36,862 bases of DNA from Paludibacteraceae bacterium (GTDB lineage Bacteria > Bacteroidota > Bacteroidia > Bacteroidales > Paludibacteraceae): positions 1 through 36,862 of the forward strand of contig JAFGVL010000043.1 in the NCBI GenBank assembly GCA_016938015.1, in the 5' to 3' direction. The position numbers and the translations under genes are program-made. The notes below the pieces were generated by a model. That model did not search any database. It saw only the letters and a program-made list of their open reading frames with translations, and was not told the DNA's origin. Below, piece by piece: positions 1 through 7,477 of this stretch (its first letter is position 1; the number at the start of each line of letters is the position of its first letter).

Positions 1-3
1 ATA

Positions 4-86
4 TTTTTAAGATAAACACTTCTGAAAATTATAATCTGGCTGCATAAGACACAAAAAAAGAGCTGTCTTTTTGGACAGCCCCTTTT
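4..86 (-). repeat. Left copy of an 83-bp terminal inverted repeat, IS-end-like
   Basis: This stretch is the exact reverse complement of 36780-36862. Read on the minus strand it begins AAAAGGGGCTGTCC, forms a GCTGTC/GACAGC hairpin with loop CAAAAA, continues into a run of seven T, and then about 50 bp of shared sequence up to the contig end. It lies 17 bp past the gnd stop codon and probably acts as its terminator. The GGGGCTGTCC edge and the broken contig suggest the end of a multicopy insertion sequence. No transposase is visible, so the IS identity is inference. Confidence 0.75.
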
Positions 87-102
87 ATTGATTTATATCT
101 AA

Positions 103-1551
103 TTAAACTACATAAGTAGTAGCAAAAGTATTACCACCACGGCCGGTCCAGTTAGTATGGAAGAATTCGCCACGTGGTTTATCTAATCTTTCGTAAGTGT
201 GAGCACCAAAGTAGTCACGTTGAGCTTGCAATAAGTTAGCAGGAAGTCTTTCGGTTCTAAAGCCATCATAATAGCTAAGAGCTGAAGAGATAGTTGGTAC
301 AGGAATACCATTCATAGTAGCTGCTACTACAACGCGTCTCCATCCTTCTTGTGCTTTAAGAATTTTGTCTTTGAAGAATGGATCCATTAATAAGTTGCTT
401 AACTCAGGGTTTTTATCGAAAGCATCTTTGATATTACCTAAGAATGTAGAACGGATGATACATCCACCTCTCCACATAAGAGCAATACCACCATTGTTTA
501 ATGTCCAACCATATTCTTTAGCAGCTTCTTTCATTAATAAATAACCTTGTGCATAAGAAACTAATTTAGAAGCAAACAAAGCTTGTTTTAGATCTTCGAT
601 TAGTTGTTTTTTATCTCCTGAAAAAGTGATTTTTGGAGCCGGAAATTCTTTAGCCGCTTTAACGCGTTCGTCTTTTGCTGCAGATAAACAACGAGCAAAT
701 ACAGATTCGCCAATTAAAGTTAAAGGCACCCCTAAATCAAGAGCTGCGATTCCTGTCCATTTACCGGTACCTTTTTGTCCGGCAGTATCTAATATTTTGT
801 CAACGATTGGTTGACCATCTTCGTCTTTGTAAGCAAGAATATCACGAGTAATTTCAATTAAGTAACTTTCCATTTCTCCTTTGTTCCATTCTTTGAATAC
901 TTCGTGCATTTCATCGGCAGACATACCCAAAACATCTTTCATGATTTGGTATCCTTCGCAAATTAATTGCATATCACCGTATTCAATGCCGTTGTGTACC
1001 ATTTTTACAAAGTGACCGGCACCGTTAGGTCCAACCCAGTCGCAACAAGGATCGTTACCTGATTTTGCACAAATTGATTGGAAAATAGGTTTAACAGCAT
1101 TCCATGCAGCAGGAGAACCTCCGGGCATCATAGATGGACCGTTTAATGCTCCTTCTTCACCTCCCGAAACACCTGTTCCGATGTACAATAGACCTTTGCT
1201 TTCTACGTAAGCAGTACGTCTGTTTGTGTCAGGGTAGTGAGTATTACCACCATCAATAATAATATCGCCCGGTTCCAAATGAGGAATTACCATATCGATA
1301 AAATCGTCAACCGCTTTACCGGCTTTTACAAGCATCATTACTTTTCTTGGTTTTTCTAACGAAGCACAAAGTTCTTCGATTGAATGAGCTCCAATAAAGT
1401 TTTTACCTTTTCCGCGACCGTTGATAAAATCATCTACTTTAGATACTGTTCTGTTGAAAACGGCTACAGTAAAGCCTTTGCTTTCCATGTTTAATACTAG
1501 GTTTTCACCCATTACGGCCAACCCAATTAAACCGATATCTGCTTTTTTCAT
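103..1551 (-). CDS. gnd: 6-phosphogluconate dehydrogenase, decarboxylating
   Basis: The 482-aa protein oxidises and decarboxylates 6-phosphogluconate to ribulose 5-phosphate with reduction of NADP (cytosolic, oxidative pentose phosphate pathway). The N-terminal nucleotide-binding loop is at residues 7-18 (GLIGLAVMGENL). DGGNTH is at 100-105, the substrate loop GVSGGEEGA at 127-135, and the catalytic pair Lys183/Glu190 sits in KMVHNGIEYGDMQ, matching the classic numbering of the long family. The C-terminal tail (RGEFFHTNWTGRGG) is complete. It is the last gene of a six-gene minus-strand cluster, 44 bp after the LarA-like gene. No zwf or pgl lies beside it, so its placement in a hexuronate operon points to 6-phosphogluconate made from gluconate rather than glucose 6-phosphate. 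Family assignment is near certain; the operon role is inferred. Confidence 0.97.
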   Translation of the reverse strand: MKKADIGLIGLAVMGENLVLNMESKGFTVAVFNRTVSKVDDFINGRGKGKNFIGAHSIEELCASLEKPRKVMMLVKAGKAVDDFIDMVIPHLEPGDIIIDGGNTHYPDTNRRTAYVESKGLLYIGTGVSGGEEGALNGPSMMPGGSPAAWNAVKPIFQSICAKSGNDPCCDWVGPNGAGHFVKMVHNGIEYGDMQLICEGYQIMKDVLGMSADEMHEVFKEWNKGEMESYLIEITRDILAYKDEDGQPIVDKILDTAGQKGTGKWTGIAALDLGVPLTLIGESVFARCLSAAKDERVKAAKEFPAPKITFSGDKKQLIEDLKQALFASKLVSYAQGYLLMKEAAKEYGWTLNNGGIALMWRGGCIIRSTFLGNIKDAFDKNPELSNLLMDPFFKDKILKAQEGWRRVVVAATMNGIPVPTISSALSYYDGFRTERLPANLLQAQRDYFGAHTYERLDKPRGEFFHTNWTGRGGNTFATTYVV

Positions 1552-1595
1552 AATAAAAAAATGGTTTAAAAAATTATTAATTGTTTGTATTCGTT

Positions 1596-2885
1596 TTAAT
1601 GATTAAATCGTTCTTTATAAGCCCATAAGCCTAAGGCCGGATTTGATATATAGAAAATTTCTTCTCCGTCTGGCATTGTATTATAACCATCTTTTAACTT
1701 TTCAGGGTTATATTTGGAAGAAATTAAGTCGATATCTCCATATTTAAATCCAACACTTTCAATTTCTGCTTGGGTTAGGTTTTCTTTTTCTTTACCGGGA
1801 CAATAAGTAATACTAAACCTACCTTCAGATGATCCATGAATTAAATGTGCAGCAGCGCTTAAATTATTGCGTAATTCTTCATTTTCTTCACAAAATTTTA
1901 AAGTTGCAGGAGTTCCATGATATCCATATTTGCGTATTAAACGGTCAATTTCTTTGTCTTCGCCAAATTCTTTCAAAGCTGGAGCAATGACAATTAATTC
2001 TCCATTGTCATCTATGGCCATTCGAGTTCTGTATACGGATTTATTTCCCAACCAAGTGCTTTTAAATTCAGTTGGATCTAAATAAACGACTACTTTTTTA
2101 AGCGGTTTGTCAAGTAAATCAAAATTTACTTCTAGGGCTAATTTAGCTGCTTTTGTAAATACATCAAAATTATCTCCAACATATAAACCACGAGTTTTAA
2201 TTTTACCGTCTTTTTTGTCTAATCCTACTACAGTTTGAACATAAACGATAGGTAAATGGTTTGTAAAATTATCTGAAGCATAATTAAAAATACGACGCAC
2301 AGGTGTATCTGCATGTCCCATCATTCGTTCCATACCATATGCTGCACCCACAAAATGACTTTTATTGATTCCTTCTACACCGCCAGTTCCAACAAAAATA
2401 TTTTTGTTGTAGTTAGCCATACCAACTACTTCATGAGGCACTACCTGACCGAGTGAAAGTATTAAATCAAAATTACCTTCAATCAAAAGTTTATTAACTT
2501 GGGCAGGCCATGGAAAATCTACAGCTCCTTCCGAAACTTCTTTTACAAACTCCCCACTTACAGTGCCTACAGTTACTACATCATTTCTCCAATCGTGTTC
2601 ACGAATTAAAGATGCTGGCATTTTGCCAAACATATGTGTTATTTGATGATCTGTCATAGGTGTGTGAGTGCCTAAGGCAGGTAATACATCTGTTAATTTG
2701 TTGCCGTAATATTCCCATGTAAATTCAGTAAGTTCACCGGCACGACTAGGTAAACGGGTGTAATCTGGAGGAATAGCCAGCACTTTATTTTTCTTACCAA
2801 TCTTATCTAGAGCAGCGAAAAGGCCTTTTTTTAAATCTTCTGCTGTCAGTTCTAGTTCAGTTGAACCTATTTCGTAATATATCAT
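1596..2885 (-). CDS. LarA-superfamily nickel-pincer racemase/epimerase (hydroxy-acid epimerase)
   Basis: The 429-aa protein belongs to the LarA/DUF2088 family, whose members racemise or epimerise alpha-hydroxy acids with a nickel-pincer nucleotide cofactor. Signatures are DYTRLPS at 41-47 (LarA DxTRPxP), GTHTPMTDHQ at 72-81 (His74, like LarA His108), and VPHEVVGM with His151. Lys161 is 10 residues after His151 and His177 is 26 after it, exactly the spacing of LarA His174/Lys184/His200 (acid-base, cofactor link, nickel ligand). The site therefore looks intact. It lies 10 bp after a PfkB kinase gene and before gnd, in a hexuronate operon. A LarA-family D-gluconate 2-epimerase is known, and mannonate/gluconate interconversion would fit here, but the substrate is inferred. 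Cofactor genes larB, larC and larE are not in the window. Confidence 0.85.
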   Translation of the reverse strand: MIYYEIGSTELELTAEDLKKGLFAALDKIGKKNKVLAIPPDYTRLPSRAGELTEFTWEYYGNKLTDVLPALGTHTPMTDHQITHMFGKMPASLIREHDWRNDVVTVGTVSGEFVKEVSEGAVDFPWPAQVNKLLIEGNFDLILSLGQVVPHEVVGMANYNKNIFVGTGGVEGINKSHFVGAAYGMERMMGHADTPVRRIFNYASDNFTNHLPIVYVQTVVGLDKKDGKIKTRGLYVGDNFDVFTKAAKLALEVNFDLLDKPLKKVVVYLDPTEFKSTWLGNKSVYRTRMAIDDNGELIVIAPALKEFGEDKEIDRLIRKYGYHGTPATLKFCEENEELRNNLSAAAHLIHGSSEGRFSITYCPGKEKENLTQAEIESVGFKYGDIDLISSKYNPEKLKDGYNTMPDGEEIFYISNPALGLWAYKERFNH

Positions 2886-2895
2886 AATAATATTT

Positions 2896-3975
2896 TTATC
2901 TTTTTACTCTCGCATTACCTTTCCAGATACTCCAAACTTGATCTTCATCAGCAGGCATACCATAATCGGTAATAAAGGTAGTTGCTAGAGCACCGGTTGC
3001 CCAACCAAATTGAATCCATTTTTCTGGTTCCCATCCTTTAAGTACTCCGTAAAGCATACCACCTACGAAACCATCGCCACCACCAATACGGTCTTGTACG
3101 CCGATAGCACGAGGTTCAACCACATGCCAGTTGTTACCTTCTAACATGATACCACCCCACATGTGTGCGTTTGCACTTTCTACTTCGCGTAGGGTAGTAG
3201 CAAATACTTCTGCATTAGGGAATGCTTTTTTTACGTTTTGAATCATGCCTTTAAATCCGTCGATTTTAGCAGCGATACCTTTACCCCCTGCCTCAGGACC
3301 TTCGATACCTAAGCAAAGTTGAAAATCTTCTTCGTTACCGATTAAGATGTCAGATACACTGGCGATTTCTTTGAATATATTGTGCAATTCTTCTTCGCGA
3401 CCTTCCCAGAAAGAGGCTCTGTGGTTTAAGTCGAAAGAAATTTTAGTACCATATTTTTTAGCAGCTCTTGCAAGCTCCAAACAGAAATTTGATGTTTCTT
3501 TTGATAAAGCACCAATCAAACCTGATAAGTGAACGATTTGAACACCTTCTTTACCGAATAAACGGTCAAGGTCAAAGTCTTTTACGTTCAAGGTGCGACC
3601 AACTTCACCGGCACGGTCGTTCCATACGCGAGGACCGCGAGAACCGTAACCTGAGTCGGCAATGTTAATTTGGTGACGATATCCCCAAGGACCACCTTGT
3701 TCTACTTCCGGACCTTCGAATGCGAAGCCGCGAGATTTTAAGCTGTCTTTGATAAATTGAGAAATAGGAGAGCCTTTAACAAAAGTAGTTAATACTTTAG
3801 TAGGTAAACCTAAATATGCGGGTACGTTAGCCACGTTTGTTTCAGCTGAAGTAGCTTGCATAAACATGTTGCTGCTTGTATGAATTGGTTGTCCTGCTGG
3901 AGGAGTAATACGAAGTCCCATAGATGTTGGAACAACTAACGCCCATTGGCAATCTTTTTTTAATTGAATACTCAT
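2896..3975 (-). CDS. PfkB-family sugar (acid) kinase, divergent KdgK-like
   Basis: This 359-aa PfkB/ribokinase-fold kinase transfers phosphate from ATP to a sugar or sugar acid. Visible motifs are ETNVANVPAYLG (45-56, degenerate substrate-binding segment), NDRAGE (119-124), FDLNHRASFW (181-190), GNEEDF (213-218) and the anion-hole/catalytic-base motif DRIGGGDGFVGG (295-306, Asp301). The usual GAGD reads GGGD. The N-terminus lacks the normal GE start motif of KDG kinase, and the protein clearly differs from the standard KdgK at 8968. Two KDG-type kinases in one locus suggest different substrates. Between a mannonate oxidoreductase and a LarA-like epimerase plus gnd, a gluconate (or mannonate) kinase role is plausible but unproven; a second KDG kinase is the conservative alternative. 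Confidence 0.85.
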   Translation of the reverse strand: MSIQLKKDCQWALVVPTSMGLRITPPAGQPIHTSSNMFMQATSAETNVANVPAYLGLPTKVLTTFVKGSPISQFIKDSLKSRGFAFEGPEVEQGGPWGYRHQINIADSGYGSRGPRVWNDRAGEVGRTLNVKDFDLDRLFGKEGVQIVHLSGLIGALSKETSNFCLELARAAKKYGTKISFDLNHRASFWEGREEELHNIFKEIASVSDILIGNEEDFQLCLGIEGPEAGGKGIAAKIDGFKGMIQNVKKAFPNAEVFATTLREVESANAHMWGGIMLEGNNWHVVEPRAIGVQDRIGGGDGFVGGMLYGVLKGWEPEKWIQFGWATGALATTFITDYGMPADEDQVWSIWKGNARVKR

Positions 3976-3983
3976 TTTTTAAA

Positions 3984-4063
3984 ATGTTTATTTGTTTATT
4001 TGTTGAATTGTTTATTTTCAACTTGTTAACATATTAACATGTCAACAAGTTAACATGTTAGAT
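3984..4063. repeat. Degenerate 8-bp tandem array (about 10 units)
   Basis: Almost the whole 82-bp spacer between the SDR and kinase genes splits into ten successive octamers with consensus close to TTGTTNAN: for example ATGTTTAT, TTGTTTAT, TTGTTGAA, TGTTAACA, TATTAACA, TGTCAACA, AGTTAACA. The last unit overlaps the end of the SDR gene. The right half also folds: 4019-4032 pairs with 4039-4052 at 12 of 14 positions. It may act as an mRNA processing or attenuation element inside the operon; function unknown. Confidence 0.65.
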
Positions 4064-4876
4064 ACAGAATACGTCAAAACCGCCGTCAACTACCGTTAGT
4101 GTACCGGTAACGAATTTAGATGCATCGCTCGATAACCAATGCAATGTTCCGTATAATTCATCAGGTTCACCAAATCTTCCAAATGGAGTATGGGCAATAA
4201 TTGACTGTCCTCTAGGAGTTAAAGAGCCGTCAGGGTTAGTCATTAAAGCACGGTTTTGTTCTGTTAAGAAAAAGCCCGGAGCAATAGCATTACAACGTAA
4301 ACCCGGACCAAATTTAACAGCTAATTCTGTAGCCATATATTTAGTGAAGTTTGTAACAGCAGCTTTTGAAGCGCCATAACCAACAACACGAGTTAACGGA
4401 CGAATAGCCGATTCGGAAGAAATGTTAATTACGCTACCTTCTTTTTGTTCTACCATTAATTTGGCAAAAACCATAGTAGGGATAACGGTACCAAATAAAT
4501 TTAAATCTACTACTTTTTTGAAAGCATCAATTTCTAAATCGAAGAATGTTTTATCCGGAGCAACAGTTGCGCCTGCCATGTTACCACCGGCAGCATTTAC
4601 TAAAATATCGATACGACCGTAAGCCGCTTTGATATCTTTTGCATTTTGTTCCAATACTTCTTTGTTCATCACATCGGTATTCAAGTAAAGGGCTTCTCCG
4701 CCTTTTGCTTTGATGTCAGCAATTAATGCTTTTCCGGCTTCTTCTACTCTATCAAGAATTACTACTTTAGCTCCTTGTTCAGCCATGTATTCTGCCATTC
4801 CTTTTCCAAGAATTCCAGCTCCACCGGTGATAACTATCACCTTACCTTTTACATCAAATAAGTTTTTCATTTCCAA
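4058..4876 (-). CDS. SDR-family D-mannonate oxidoreductase (fructuronate reductase)
   Basis: A 272-aa short-chain dehydrogenase. The Rossmann motif TGGAGILGKG is at 17-26, NAAGGN at 94-99, and the catalytic triad is Ser154, Tyr167 and Lys171 (YGASK). The N-A-A-G-G-N segment resembles the SDR-type UxuB/YjmF enzymes of bacilli, which reduce D-fructuronate to D-mannonate with NAD(P)H, rather than the polyol-dehydrogenase UxuB of E. coli. The product of the epimerase gene immediately upstream (25 bp gap) would be its substrate. Gluconate 5-dehydrogenase is the main alternative annotation for this subfamily, but the hexuronate context favours mannonate oxidoreductase. The specific substrate is inferred from context. 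Confidence 0.85.
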   Translation of the reverse strand: MEMKNLFDVKGKVIVITGGAGILGKGMAEYMAEQGAKVVILDRVEEAGKALIADIKAKGGEALYLNTDVMNKEVLEQNAKDIKAAYGRIDILVNAAGGNMAGATVAPDKTFFDLEIDAFKKVVDLNLFGTVIPTMVFAKLMVEQKEGSVINISSESAIRPLTRVVGYGASKAAVTNFTKYMATELAVKFGPGLRCNAIAPGFFLTEQNRALMTNPDGSLTPRGQSIIAHTPFGRFGEPDELYGTLHWLSSDASKFVTGTLTVVDGGFDVFCI

Positions 4877-4901
4877 TATATTTTAAAATAAAGTTAATTT
4901 A

Positions 4902-6152
4902 TTACAAGTTAAACAATCTTTTTAAGTGACGGTCATAAATGTTTTCTTCAACACATTGACCCACCACATCGGCATGTTTTTCAATCATTTTGATGTATCT
5001 GTCACCCATTTCGTAAGCTACTTTGTAAGCTACGTGTACTAACTGACGGAAGTTTGCATTGTAATCCGGATGTCCCGGTATATGTGTTAGGGTATTTACA
5101 AATTTTTCGCTAGTCCAACCGTTTACTTCTTCAACTGAAGGTAGTTTAGAATTGTCTATTTCGATTACATCGGCATAAGGAGCGCATAATTCTTCGCTTC
5201 GGTTAAATGAGTGTGCATATACTTCTTTAGCAGCATCTAATCCGTCGCCACCGGCTTTAGCTAATCCGATAACTTCTTCTAACCAAGTTGTTCCGGCAGT
5301 TTTTAGGTGTAAGCCTTTGTCGTATTTTTTAATGATATCAGCCATTGGTTGGTAGATAGAAAATTTATCAGACCCTGAATGGATACTTAATTTTAATTCT
5401 TCCGGTAAACCGAATTCTTTAACGGCATAGTCAATAACCAATACATCTTCTTCAAATTCTTTGGCAAATTGAGCTACATCTCCTTTGTAATCAACACCTT
5501 TGTTGAAACGACCGGTGAATTTAGGAGCGATGGTTTGAGCAGGAACTTTTTTATCTGCCAACATTTTCAAAATGAATAACATTTCGATAGGAGTTTGAGG
5601 TGTTTCTACTTCGTCCATAGAAACTTCTGTTATAAAGTTGCCTTTTCCTTTTTTCTCCACCAAGAAATTATAAATGTCGGCTGCTTGTTGAGTTGCCGCT
5701 AAAAATTTGTTGGCAATTTGAACTAAAAATTCGTTGGTAACAACCAATGGGTAAGCAATACCCGGAATAGATAAATTTCCTACATATTTGCTACAGCCTG
5801 CTACAAAAGCATCAACATCGGCTTTAGCACTTTCTTTTCCAATAAAAGAAGCTACGTCTAAGGTAAAGAAATCTGATGAGTCAACAAAACCGGCCACATT
5901 GCTGAAGTTGATATGGTCGGCATCTACAAAATACTTTCCTTTATAGTTTAATGCTTTTACTGCAGCATCAGCTTCTTTGCGAGTATCAGCAGGCACAGTA
6001 TGTACGTATGTATGCTCACGGTTTGATTTGTTCCAAACAATGTTAATGTCTAAGCCCGATTTTTCATTGGCTCTCATAATAGCTCTAAGTTGAGCTTCGC
6101 CTTGGTGTGCAAAACGGTCGCCTGTACCAATACTGAATTTTCCTAATTTCAT
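4902..6152 (-). CDS. uxaE: Tagaturonate/fructuronate epimerase (UxaE family)
   Basis: The 416-aa protein matches the tagaturonate epimerase family, metal-dependent enzymes that interconvert D-tagaturonate and D-fructuronate so that galacturonate can use the glucuronate branch. Recognisable segments are GDRFAHQGEAQL (11-22), VDADHI (76-81), SIHSGSDKF (256-264) and LHLKTAGTTW (281-290). They are rich in Asp, His and Lys, as expected for a metal-dependent barrel enzyme, and the length is normal. It is the first enzyme gene of the minus-strand cluster, 39 bp after the LacI-like sensor gene. Together with UxaC it feeds the SDR reductase. This route replaces uxaB/uxaA and explains why no altronate enzymes are present. 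Confidence 0.9.
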   Translation of the reverse strand: MKLGKFSIGTGDRFAHQGEAQLRAIMRANEKSGLDINIVWNKSNREHTYVHTVPADTRKEADAAVKALNYKGKYFVDADHINFSNVAGFVDSSDFFTLDVASFIGKESAKADVDAFVAGCSKYVGNLSIPGIAYPLVVTNEFLVQIANKFLAATQQAADIYNFLVEKKGKGNFITEVSMDEVETPQTPIEMLFILKMLADKKVPAQTIAPKFTGRFNKGVDYKGDVAQFAKEFEEDVLVIDYAVKEFGLPEELKLSIHSGSDKFSIYQPMADIIKKYDKGLHLKTAGTTWLEEVIGLAKAGGDGLDAAKEVYAHSFNRSEELCAPYADVIEIDNSKLPSVEEVNGWTSEKFVNTLTHIPGHPDYNANFRQLVHVAYKVAYEMGDRYIKMIEKHADVVGQCVEENIYDRHLKRLFNL

Positions 6153-6191
6153 AATTCTTTTTTTAAGGTTAATTATATAGTTAATTTATTA

Positions 6192-7166
6192 TTAAATATT
6201 GTAGAAGTTTTTATAATCCTCGATATTTTCTTTAAATAAAATATCGATAGGCATATAGTTAGTTTGGTTGGGTGTGCGTTTTAATATTATTTTTCGGCAC
6301 ATATCTCTAACCGAATAATAGGCCTGTCTTTCGGGGCGTTGCGCTATTAAACAATAAATGACACCTCGTTTTAAGTAGCGCACGTTAAGGTCTAATAAAT
6401 CATATCCAATTATTCGAATATTTTTTCGGTTGAATGAAGCCAAGTGCATGGCCAGTCTGTTTACTTTTGAATTAAAAGTAATAGCGGCTTTAATATTATG
6501 GTAGGTGGCAAAGATTTGTTCCAGTAGTTTAAAATTATAATCTTCATCGTTTTCAATAAACTCAACATCAATATATTCCACATAACCGGTTAGTTTATTG
6601 TCTTTAATATATTGCATAAATCCGTCGTAGCGAGAAATGGTTTGAATAGCTTCAGTACCTTTTCTTTTAGTTCGAATTATCATTATTTGTGCATCTTCAG
6701 GCACATCATTAATTAGTAATTTACTTGCAATATAGCCGCTTTGAAAAGAATTTTGTCCGTAATAGGAAATAGGGTTGGTTTCAGGCAAGAAACTGTCTAT
6801 AAATGAATACGGAATATTTTTATTGTCTAGTTTTTTTAAAAGAGACAGTGTTTCTTCTTTAAAGATAGGAGCAATAATTACCGCATCGGGTTTTTCGTCA
6901 ATTATTTGCTCCGAAATTTGTAAAAAAGATTGTACATCGTATTGGTCGAAGTATTTTTTTTCGATAGTGATATTATAATGAGCAAAATCAGTAGCTGCTT
7001 GATTGAACCCATTATCAACACTTTCCCAATAATCTTTGGGTTGATAAGCGGGAAGAATGCAAACAAAATGTTGTGTCTTTTTTGATGCAAACTCTTGAAT
7101 TTCAGAAGATTTGATATTTTTCATATCTTCAGAAATCGAATCATTAAGAATGGATTCATTTCCCAT
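6192..7166 (-). CDS. LacI-type periplasmic-binding-like sensor without HTH domain
   Basis: The 324-aa protein is a sugar-binding, periplasmic-binding-protein-like domain of the LacI regulator type. FASKKTQHFVCILPAYQ (residues 26-42) matches the hinge and start of the core, followed by DYWESVDNGFNQAA, DAVIIAPIF, YIASKLL, IIRTKRKG and IIGYD. Only about 30 residues precede the hinge, and they do not form a LacI helix-turn-helix. There is also no signal peptide. Stops in all three frames of the upstream 300 bp leave no room for a missing N-terminal domain. It sits where the local regulator of a hexuronate locus would be, divergent from uxaC. It could be a truncated regulator, a dominant partner of another LacI protein, or a ligand sensor with a separate DNA-binding partner. 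Met15 is an alternative start. Confidence 0.8.
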   Translation of the reverse strand: MGNESILNDSISEDMKNIKSSEIQEFASKKTQHFVCILPAYQPKDYWESVDNGFNQAATDFAHYNITIEKKYFDQYDVQSFLQISEQIIDEKPDAVIIAPIFKEETLSLLKKLDNKNIPYSFIDSFLPETNPISYYGQNSFQSGYIASKLLINDVPEDAQIMIIRTKRKGTEAIQTISRYDGFMQYIKDNKLTGYVEYIDVEFIENDEDYNFKLLEQIFATYHNIKAAITFNSKVNRLAMHLASFNRKNIRIIGYDLLDLNVRYLKRGVIYCLIAQRPERQAYYSVRDMCRKIILKRTPNQTNYMPIDILFKENIEDYKNFYNI

Positions 7167-7477
7167 AAAAAGATGATACTTAATGTGTAAGTCTATTATT
7201 TGTTTTATGCAAAGTCACAAAAGTAATACTTATTTTGTGAATATAAAATATTTTGTATCTTCGTGGGCGTTCAAAAAGAAATTCCATTTTAAGTAAGGGT
7301 GTGTGTATCTTTTTGACTATAAGATGTTTTGAATTATTTTGCCCAAAAAAATTGGATATAATAATAGTGTGAAATGCTTTTTAAAAACATCTTTTTAGGG
7401 TTTTTTAGCTAACTGTGTATGCGTTGTTTTTTTCTTAAAAATTGCTAATTTATAATTTCAAAAATATATAAGTTCTT
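7167..7477. promoter_or_regulatory. Divergent regulatory region between the sensor gene and uxaC, with a long uxaC leader
   Basis: This 311-bp AT-rich stretch has no coding sequence. On the plus strand TTTG at 7234-7237 and TATCTTCG at 7256-7263 (18-bp spacer) resemble a Bacteroidota promoter; the spacer contains the palindrome AAAATATTTT (7245-7254), a possible operator. This gives a leader of about 200 nt before uxaC. On the minus strand TACTTTTG (7225-7218) matches the -7 consensus for the sensor operon. The leader has a perfect 10-bp inverted repeat, AAGATGTTTT (7321-7330) with AAAACATCTT (7384-7393), and a late T-rich run. Confidence 0.5.

Noticed and set aside
626-814. ORFs antisense to gnd and to other housekeeping genes
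   Set aside because: They are open only because the true genes on the opposite strand are; no ribosome-binding sites or family motifs are present.
1900-1906. Another GTTGCAG match to the ECF promoter box
   Set aside because: It is inside the LarA-like coding region and lacks the AGAT/AGAC partner at 16 bp, so it is taken as chance.
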